From Clostridia bacterium (GTDB lineage Bacteria > Bacillota > Clostridia > Christensenellales > Aristaeellaceae): a stretch of DNA of 36,126 nt. Positions 31,012 through 36,126 of this stretch are shown in pieces (position 1 is the stretch's first letter; every line of letters begins with the position of its first letter). A model generated the notes under the pieces. That model did no database searches. It was not told the DNA's origin and saw only the letters and a program-made list of their open reading frames with translations. The position numbers and the translations under genes were made by a program. Where the stretch lies: NCBI GenBank assembly GCA_017550745.1, contig JAFZOG010000018.1:1-36126 (forward strand), read 5' to 3'.

Positions 31012-33504
31012 ATGAAAAACGCGACTGCGGCGCAAAAGGAACTGCCGAGGCAAAACCACGCGCCCCTTTTGACCAAGCTGGGCCTGGCGCTCTTTTTCGT
31101 GCTGGGCATTGCCATCATCGTGCTTGGCATTTCCGGGCAGCGGGCCTACGATACCTCGGGGTTCAGCGCCGAATCGGCCTACAGCGCTGTTTACAGCCTG
31201 CATAAAGACGTGGCTTCCGTTTGGGAAAAGCAGCTTAAGCCCCAGCTTTCCGCCCTTCCGGAGGATAAGCGGACGCTGGTGGACGAAGCGGCCCGGGCCC
31301 TGCTGGACGCTGCCTGGGAAAGCCAGAGCGCCGGGGGCGCGGCAGAGGTGGAAACCATCCTGTCCGGCGGGGCGGAGAAGGAACGGCTGACCTATCAGCT
31401 GCTTTACGCCACCTACCTGGTCAATGGGCCCAAGGTGAGCACGGCGCAGAAAAAGGAAATCGCCGCGCTGTCCGAAGCTGACCTGGCCGCGTTCCGGGAG
31501 GCGGTGCTAAGCGGCGTCATCGATGAAACCGCCGCGCTGCCTGGCGCCGCGGCAAAGGCTGCCGAGCTGCAGGGGCAGGAACGCCAGGCCCTGCTGATGC
31601 AGATGTACTTCACCAGCGCCGGCTCCGCCGAATCCACCGAATCGGTGAACACCCTGAAAAAGGGCGTGCGCGACAAGGCGAAGCAGCTGGACGCTTTCCG
31701 CATGATCGCCAAAGGGGAGGTCAGCTGGCTTTGGCAGCTGATCGTCAGCAACAGCCGCACCGCCGTGCTGGTGGGCATCATCATCGCCCTGGACGCGCTG
31801 CTGATGACCCTGCTCATGATGTGGGAGAAGAGCTGGATCGTGGATGTCAAGTGGATCATCATTCTTTTGATCGTGGACTTCCTGCTCCTGTTCCAGCTCA
31901 TGCCGCTGGTGTACATGGTCATCAAGGCGTTTTTCCCGGACGGGAGCTTCTCCACGGAAACCTTTGAGCGCCTCTATACCTATCAGCTGAATCTGGACGC
32001 GCTGATCAATACGCTCATCGCCGCCAGCAGCACCATGGTGCTGGGCACGCTGCTGGCCTTCCCGCTGGCCTGGCTGGTGGGCCGAACGAACCTGTACGGC
32101 AAGAAATTCTTCCGGGCCCTGTTCGTGCTTACCTACATGGTGCCGCCCTATGTGGGCGCCATGGCCTGGCTGCGGCTGCTGAATCCCAACGTGGGCACCA
32201 TCAACCAGTGGCTGCGGGTGCTGTTCCGCCTGAGCGACGCCCCGGGGCCGCTGAACGTGTACACCCTGCCGGGCGTGATCTGGGTGCTGGTCAGCTTCTA
32301 TTATCCGTATGCTTTTATCACCATCAGCCGCGCCATGGAGAAGATGGACCCCTCCTTGGAGGAGGCCAGCCGCATCAGCGGCGGTTCACCGCTGAAAACA
32401 CTGTTCACCATCACCCTGCCCATGATGATGCCCTCCCTGATCGCCGGGGCCCTGCTGGTGTTCGTCGGCGCGGCCAGCGCTTACGGCATTCCCTCCATCA
32501 TCGGCAGCCCGGGCCGCGTGCATACGGTCACCACCCGCATCGTGGAGTACGTTTCCCTGGGCCAGCAGGCCCTGAACGACGCGACGGGCATGGCGGTGTT
32601 CCTGATGGTTTTGGCGCTGATCATCCTGTTTATCTCCGACGTTGTGCTGGCGAAGCGGCAGTATATCACCGTATCCGGCAAGTCCGTGCGGCCCGCCATT
32701 GTGGACCTGCGCTCCTGGCGCGTCCCGCTGACGGTGATCGTGAGCGTCTTTGCCGTCATCATGATCTTCATCCCCTTCGCTACGATCTTTGCCACGTCCT
32801 TTAAGATCGACATCGGCAAGGGCATGTTTGAAACGAACAATTTCACCTGGACCAACTGGACGACGGTGTTCGGGCGCACGGAAACCATCAACTGCCTGAA
32901 AAACTCTCTGGTCTTTGCTGCCGTCACCGCCACCGTGGGCATCGCCATCGCCTGCACCATGAGCTACCTCCTGCAGCGCACGCGGGTAAAGGGCCGGAAG
33001 ATTCCGGATTTCCTGATCACCCTGGGCTCCGGCACGCCCTCCGTGGTCATTGCCCTGGGCCTCATCATGACCATGAAGGGCAACTTCGGCATCAACATTT
33101 ACAACACCGCTTATATTATGATCATCGCGTACCTGATCAAATATATGATGATGGGCATGCGCACGGTGGTGTCCGCCATGAGCCAGATCCACGCTTCCCT
33201 GGAGGAATGCAGCCAGATCGCCGGGGCAAGCTGGCTGCGCACCATGTTCAAAATCACCGGTCCCCTGATTTTCCCCAGCATCGCGGCGGGCTGGTTCCTG
33301 ATCTTCATTCCCAGCTTCTACGAGCTGTCCATGACCACCTTGCTCTATTCCAGCACCACCAAGACCATCGGCTTCCAGCTCTATGAATACTGGACGTTCA
33401 CCAGCCAGCCCATGAGCTGCGCCATGGCCTTCGGCATCCTGCTGATCGTCGTGTTCCTGAACTTTGTCCTGAACCGCCTCACCAAAGGCGAATTCTCCAT
33501 TTGA
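31012..33504 (+). CDS. Fused ABC permease with two BPD_transp_1 domains and an extra N-terminal extracellular domain
   Basis: An 830-residue permease carrying two complete transport domains in one chain, as in FbpB/AfuB and PhnU-type systems. EAA loops are at EEASRISGGSPLKTLFTITLPMMMP (first half) and EECSQIAGASWLRTMFKITGPLIFP (second half). Unusually, a first helix at about residues 22-42 is followed by about 190 mostly helical, Ala/Glu/Lys-rich residues before the next helix near 240. Typical FbpB-like permeases are about 500-560 residues and lack this. The extra part probably lies outside the cell. I start at ATG 31012, eight bases after GAGGT; ATG 31006 is too close to that site. ATPase and HD genes follow. 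Confidence 0.9.
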   Translation: MKNATAAQKELPRQNHAPLLTKLGLALFFVLGIAIIVLGISGQRAYDTSGFSAESAYSAVYSLHKDVASVWEKQLKPQLSALPEDKRTLVDEAARALLDAAWESQSAGGAAEVETILSGGAEKERLTYQLLYATYLVNGPKVSTAQKKEIAALSEADLAAFREAVLSGVIDETAALPGAAAKAAELQGQERQALLMQMYFTSAGSAESTESVNTLKKGVRDKAKQLDAFRMIAKGEVSWLWQLIVSNSRTAVLVGIIIALDALLMTLLMMWEKSWIVDVKWIIILLIVDFLLLFQLMPLVYMVIKAFFPDGSFSTETFERLYTYQLNLDALINTLIAASSTMVLGTLLAFPLAWLVGRTNLYGKKFFRALFVLTYMVPPYVGAMAWLRLLNPNVGTINQWLRVLFRLSDAPGPLNVYTLPGVIWVLVSFYYPYAFITISRAMEKMDPSLEEASRISGGSPLKTLFTITLPMMMPSLIAGALLVFVGAASAYGIPSIIGSPGRVHTVTTRIVEYVSLGQQALNDATGMAVFLMVLALIILFISDVVLAKRQYITVSGKSVRPAIVDLRSWRVPLTVIVSVFAVIMIFIPFATIFATSFKIDIGKGMFETNNFTWTNWTTVFGRTETINCLKNSLVFAAVTATVGIAIACTMSYLLQRTRVKGRKIPDFLITLGSGTPSVVIALGLIMTMKGNFGINIYNTAYIMIIAYLIKYMMMGMRTVVSAMSQIHASLEECSQIAGASWLRTMFKITGPLIFPSIAAGWFLIFIPSFYELSMTTLLYSSTTKTIGFQLYEYWTFTSQPMSCAMAFGILLIVVFLNFVLNRLTKGEFSI

Positions 33505-33520
33505 TAAGGGGTGTTGACAG

Positions 33521-34594
33521 ATGGCAACCGTAACCATTAAAAACGTCACCAAAGCCTTTGGCGATAATGTGGTGCTCAAGGAATTCAACGAAACATTCCG
33601 GGAAGGAGAATTCGTCACCCTGCTGGGGCCCTCCGGCTGCGGCAAAACCACCATGCTGCGCATCATCGCGGGGTTTGAAAAGCCCACCTCCGGCGAGCTG
33701 TACATCGACGACCAGCTGGTGTCCGGCGGGAAAACCTTCGTGCCCCCGGAAAAGCGCAGCATCGGCATGGTGTTCCAGAGCTATGCTGTGTGGCCGCATA
33801 TGAACGTGTATGACAATGTGGCTTACCCGCTGAGCATCAAGAAGGTTTCCAAGAGTGAAATCAGGGATCGGGTGGAAAAGGTGCTGGAGATCGTACACCT
33901 GAGCCAGTACGCCCAGCGCTTCCCCAACCAGCTTTCCGGCGGCCAGCAGCAGCGCGTGGCCCTGGCCCGGGCTTTGGTGGCGGCCCCGAAGCTGCTGCTG
34001 CTGGACGAGCCGCTTTCCAATCTGGACGCCAAGCTGCGCGAGTCCATGCGCTTTGAAATCAAGGATATCCAAAAAAAGCTGGGCATCACCGTGGTGTACG
34101 TCACCCACGACCAGACCGAGGCCATGGCCATGAGCGACAGGATCTTCCTCATCAACCGGGGTGTGGTGCAGCAAAGCGGCACGCCGGAGGAAATCTACAA
34201 CCAGCCCGCCAACCAGTTCGTGGCCGACTTCCTGGGCAAGGTGGATTTCTTCAAGGGCGAGGCGGCCAACGGGCGCATCGTGTTCCCCGGCATGAACGGC
34301 CAGTCCATTGCCTACGACGGGCCGCGCACGGGCAAGGTGGAGGTGGCCATCCGGCCGGAGAGCTTTTACTTTGCCCCTGACGGCGCGCTGGAAGGCACGC
34401 TGGAAGCCCAGTATTACCTGGGCGACGTGGACGATTGCCGCGTCCGGGTGGGGGAGACCGTGGTGCGCGTCATTGCCAACGGCTATGAATACAAGGGCTT
34501 GAAGGAAGGCCAGACAGTCCGGATGAACATACGGGGCTTCATGGTCTTTGAGGACAACGGCCTGCTGGAGCAGATGCTCAAGATCCAGACCTGA
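33521..34594 (+). CDS. ABC importer ATPase, FbpC/PotA-like
   Basis: A 357-residue ATPase that energises the fused permease. Walker A GPSGCGKTT is at residues 36-44. The Q-loop reads VFQSYAVWPHMNV, the signature LSGGQQQRVALARAL, Walker B LLLLDEPLSNLDAKLR, and the switch region VTHDQTEAMAMSD. A TOBE-type domain occupies the last 110 residues (EVAIRPESFYF...). The length and TOBE domain fit FbpC/PotA/AfuC-type importers. It begins 16 bp after the permease stop and has AAGGGG upstream. All three transporter parts are therefore in order on one transcript. Confidence 0.94.
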   Translation: MATVTIKNVTKAFGDNVVLKEFNETFREGEFVTLLGPSGCGKTTMLRIIAGFEKPTSGELYIDDQLVSGGKTFVPPEKRSIGMVFQSYAVWPHMNVYDNVAYPLSIKKVSKSEIRDRVEKVLEIVHLSQYAQRFPNQLSGGQQQRVALARALVAAPKLLLLDEPLSNLDAKLRESMRFEIKDIQKKLGITVVYVTHDQTEAMAMSDRIFLINRGVVQQSGTPEEIYNQPANQFVADFLGKVDFFKGEAANGRIVFPGMNGQSIAYDGPRTGKVEVAIRPESFYFAPDGALEGTLEAQYYLGDVDDCRVRVGETVVRVIANGYEYKGLKEGQTVRMNIRGFMVFEDNGLLEQMLKIQT

Positions 34595-34640
34595 CAGGGA
34601 TGGTTTGGGATGCTTAAGCAGCGGCCCGGGGGAGACGGTC

Positions 34641-35135
34641 ATGCAGGAAAGATTGCAAAAACTATATCTCAAAATGATGGACTTTGACCGGGGACAGCCC
34701 GACCTGATTCAGCACTTCACGAAAGTCCACGCCTATGCCAAACTGATCGCGGAGTTGGAGGGGATCGACCCCCACGTCCGGGAGGTGCTGGAAGCCGCCG
34801 CGCTGGTGCACGACATCGGCATCCCGGCCTGCGATGAAAAGTATGGCTCCCATCCCGGCCCTTTGCAGGAAAAGGAAGGCCCGCCGTTAGCGCGGGCCTT
34901 GCTGTCGGAGCTTGGCTTTGCTCCGGAGGAGATAGAACGGGTATGCACGCTGGTGGGCCAGCATCACACCCTGTCGCCCGTTGACGGCATTGACCACCAG
35001 ATCCTCCTGGAAGCGGATCTCCTGGTGAACTGCTTTTCCCACGGCAATTCCCGCGAAAGCCTGGAGCATACGCTGGAGAACGTCATCGCCACCAAAGCGG
35101 GCAGGGAAATCTTCACGGTGATGTTCGGGCTGTGA
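34641..35135 (+). CDS. HD-domain phosphohydrolase-like protein
   Basis: A 164-residue HD-domain protein. Metal-binding candidates are in FTKVHAYAKL (His), AALVHDIGIP (the HD pair), the later GQHH and LLEADLLVN (Asp). HD proteins of this size often cleave phosphate esters of nucleotides or small molecules; the substrate is not evident. It is the last gene of the operon, 46 bp after the ATPase, so it may act on the imported compound, for example a phosphorylated one, as AfuABC-type importers can carry sugar phosphates. The start ATG 34641 follows GGGGGAG; a longer open frame from 34548 overlaps the ATPase and is rejected. Confidence 0.82.
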   Translation: MQERLQKLYLKMMDFDRGQPDLIQHFTKVHAYAKLIAELEGIDPHVREVLEAAALVHDIGIPACDEKYGSHPGPLQEKEGPPLARALLSELGFAPEEIERVCTLVGQHHTLSPVDGIDHQILLEADLLVNCFSHGNSRESLEHTLENVIATKAGREIFTVMFGL

Positions 35136-35162
35136 TGGGCGTCACGGCGCACTCAGCCCGAA
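35124..35162. terminator. Inverted repeat across two convergent stop codons
   Basis: TTCGGGCTG (35124-35132) and CAGCCCGAA (35154-35162) form a perfect 9-bp stem. The left arm lies in the last codons of the HD gene and the right arm in the last codons of the P-loop gene. It is symmetric for both strands, but no long T-run follows, so termination would rely on the stem. Confidence 0.4.
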
Positions 35163-35780
35163 AGCCTGCTCTGCCAGGGCCAGCGTTTGTTCGATGCTCC
35201 TGCCCTCATCCCGCAGGATCACATTGAAGCCGGCATGCAGGAAGCGGTCATACCGCGCTTGGGAATTGATCCGCATCAGGCCCCGGCGGTAGTTGTCCAT
35301 CGCCCGCTCCGGGTCTTTTTCTTCCATGATCAGGCGGTAGAGGAACTGCTTCTCCCTGTCCGGGCGCTCAAAAAACCGGCTGACGGAAACCTGCGGATCG
35401 GCCAGCATGATCAGCACGTGGCCGTGGGGGGCAATGGCGCCCAGGGTTTCCAGGGAAATATTGGTGTCCACGAAAACCGGCTTTCCCCGGCGGCATACAT
35501 CCGGCAGGATTTGCAGCTCCAGGGTTTCGCACTCCAGGGAAACGCCGTCGATCCAGGCTTCGTAGGCTTCGGGCGTTCTGCGGATGAAGTCGTGCCAGTC
35601 CTCCAGGTCGCGGGTGTATGTGAGGCAGGGAAACGCTTCCTTGTCCAGGCCGGGCAGCAGCGCGTCGTGATAGTTTTCTTCGCAGGCAATGCCGTGGTGC
35701 TTTTCAGCAAGCAGCCTGACCATCGTAGACTTTCCGGCATACGCCGTGCCCGTGATGAAATACGCGTTTTCAAATACCAT
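35142..35780 (-). CDS. P-loop NTPase, nucleoside/small-molecule kinase-like
   Basis: A 212-residue ATP-binding protein of the AAA/adenylate-kinase-like fold. The Walker A is ITGTAYAGKST (residues 9-19). A helical lid with arginines (RFFERPDREKQ, about 137-147) suggests a small-molecule kinase. The middle includes KPVFVDTNIS, a Walker B-like strand. It ends six bases from the convergent HD gene. The start ATG 35780 has GGAG seven bases upstream; ATG 35786 abuts that site. A sigma-A promoter lies 30 bases upstream. I do not recognise the substrate. Similar short P-loop proteins are often annotated as hypothetical AAA-domain or nucleoside kinases. Confidence 0.78.
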   Translation of the reverse strand: MVFENAYFITGTAYAGKSTMVRLLAEKHHGIACEENYHDALLPGLDKEAFPCLTYTRDLEDWHDFIRRTPEAYEAWIDGVSLECETLELQILPDVCRRGKPVFVDTNISLETLGAIAPHGHVLIMLADPQVSVSRFFERPDREKQFLYRLIMEEKDPERAMDNYRRGLMRINSQARYDRFLHAGFNVILRDEGRSIEQTLALAEQAFGLSAP

Positions 35781-35809
35781 GTTCATTCTCCTTCGTGTCC
35801 TTCGCTTTC

Positions 35810-35839
35810 ATTATACGCCCATCCCGGATGCGCCGTCAA
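35810..35839 (-). promoter_or_regulatory. Sigma-A promoter of the P-loop gene
   Basis: On the minus strand TTGACG (35839-35834), an 18-base spacer and consensus TATAAT (35815-35810), about 30 bases before the start codon. Confidence 0.75.
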
Positions 35840-35908
35840 TGCGGCGGCCTGAAATGATTGTTCCGCCAGCTTCATCAAGGCTGGGTGGAGCAATCAATCA
35901 GACAGCAG

Positions 35909-35957
35909 GAAAAAGAAGCCAGGATGCCTTTTTCGGGACATCATGGCTTCCTTTTTT
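35909..35957. terminator. Terminator-like hairpin
   Basis: GAAGCCA (35915-35921) pairs with TGGCTTC (35944-35950), and GATG with CATC just inside. A-run precedes and CTTTTTT follows, so it could work in either direction. The gene it serves is probably beyond the right edge, since the P-loop gene is transcribed away from it. Confidence 0.65.
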
Positions 35958-36007
35958 GGCTCTTCACGAATTGATAGGGAAATGTTCCATCAAACCACAA
36001 CCCTACG

Positions 36008-36126
36008 ATGTCATCCCGAGCGAAGCCGAGCCAGAGGCGAGGCATAGCCGAGGGATCTGTCAGTGAATCGTTAAGCCAACCTACAGATCTTTCGACTCCG
36101 TTCCGCTCTCGCTCCACTCCGCTCAA
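36008..36126. repeat. Dispersed-repeat-like palindromic sequence at the right edge
   Basis: The stretch from GATGTCATCCCGAGCGAAGC to the end has the look of intergenic repeats common in gut Firmicutes: 'TCATCCCGAGCGAAG...GGGATCT' followed by inverted 'AGATCTTTCGACTCCG...CTCCGCTCA'. GATCTGT (36054-36060) and ACAGATC (36083-36089) are inverted copies. Open frames across it look random and were not called. The repeat is cut by the window end. Confidence 0.5.

Noticed and set aside
33511-33516. TTGACA just before the FbpC-like ATPase gene as an internal promoter
   Set aside because: No -10 can follow at proper distance before the start codon; it is chance within the short gap.
29831-34594. Naming the importer fbpABC or afuABC
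   Set aside because: Family similarity covers iron, sugar phosphate and phosphonate transporters and the ligand residues could not be verified.

Overview
This 36.1 kb window looks like a high-GC, anaerobic, fermentative Clostridia-type Firmicute. A member of Christensenellales or a related gut/rumen lineage is my inference, with no 16S to confirm it. The basis is: AGGAGG-type ribosome sites, good sigma-A promoters, YesM/YesN-type two-component regulation, short Sec signal peptides of the kind MKKxLALLLALM, bifurcating-type electron-transfer flavoproteins and no oxygen-dependent enzyme. No tRNA, rRNA or CRISPR array was seen. Both ends carry repeat-like DNA (an IS fragment on the left, a dispersed-repeat-like palindrome on the right), so the window may be a contig bounded by repeats.

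Layout. (1) 1-1190: a transposase fragment joined to the last codons of an FtsX-type permease, then an intact MacB/LolD-like ABC ATPase and a bidirectional terminator. (2) 1195-5984, minus strand: a membrane GGDEF cyclase, a GAF-like/degenerate-GGDEF/EAL phosphodiesterase and a MATE exporter, with a sigma-A promoter at 6201-6229. (3) 6295-6418: a strongly palindromic intergenic element. (4) 6487-20931, minus strand: a tightly packed 13-gene catabolic operon. In transcription order it encodes a FucI/AraA-like isomerase, class II aldolase, PfkB kinase, AGPS-like FAD dehydrogenase, Fe-S/CCG-like protein, FGGY kinase, EtfB2, EtfA2, IolB, an FAD oxidoreductase, EtfB1, ferredoxin-fused EtfA1 and a GlcD/LctD-like dehydrogenase. 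(5) 20932-21141: a divergent control region with a palindrome. (6) 21142-22964, plus strand: a Gfo/Idh/MocA dehydrogenase and a ThuA-like protein. (7) 22992-29483, minus strand: a YesM/YesN sensor-regulator pair and a carbohydrate ABC importer (binding protein and two permeases). (8) 29831-35135, plus strand: a second importer of the Fe(III)/AfuABC/phosphonate type with an unusual fused permease, followed by an HD-domain protein. (9) 35142-35780, minus strand: a P-loop kinase-like protein, then the right-edge repeat.

How the parts may work together (inference). The MalEFG-like importer has no ATPase gene here and may share an MsmX-type one. It probably brings in a sugar or cyclitol-like compound sensed by the two-component pair. 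The Gfo/Idh enzyme, ThuA-like protein, isomerase, IolB, kinases and aldolase would convert it to triose phosphate plus an aldehyde. The two Etf-linked flavin dehydrogenases would dispose of a hydroxy-acid product, with the ferredoxin-fused EtfA pointing to lactate-dehydrogenase-like (LctBCD) flavin-based electron confurcation. The combination of IolB, a PfkB kinase and a class II aldolase resembles the lower myo-inositol pathway, but IolD and IolE are absent, so the substrate is unknown. This operon is the best candidate for an undescribed system.
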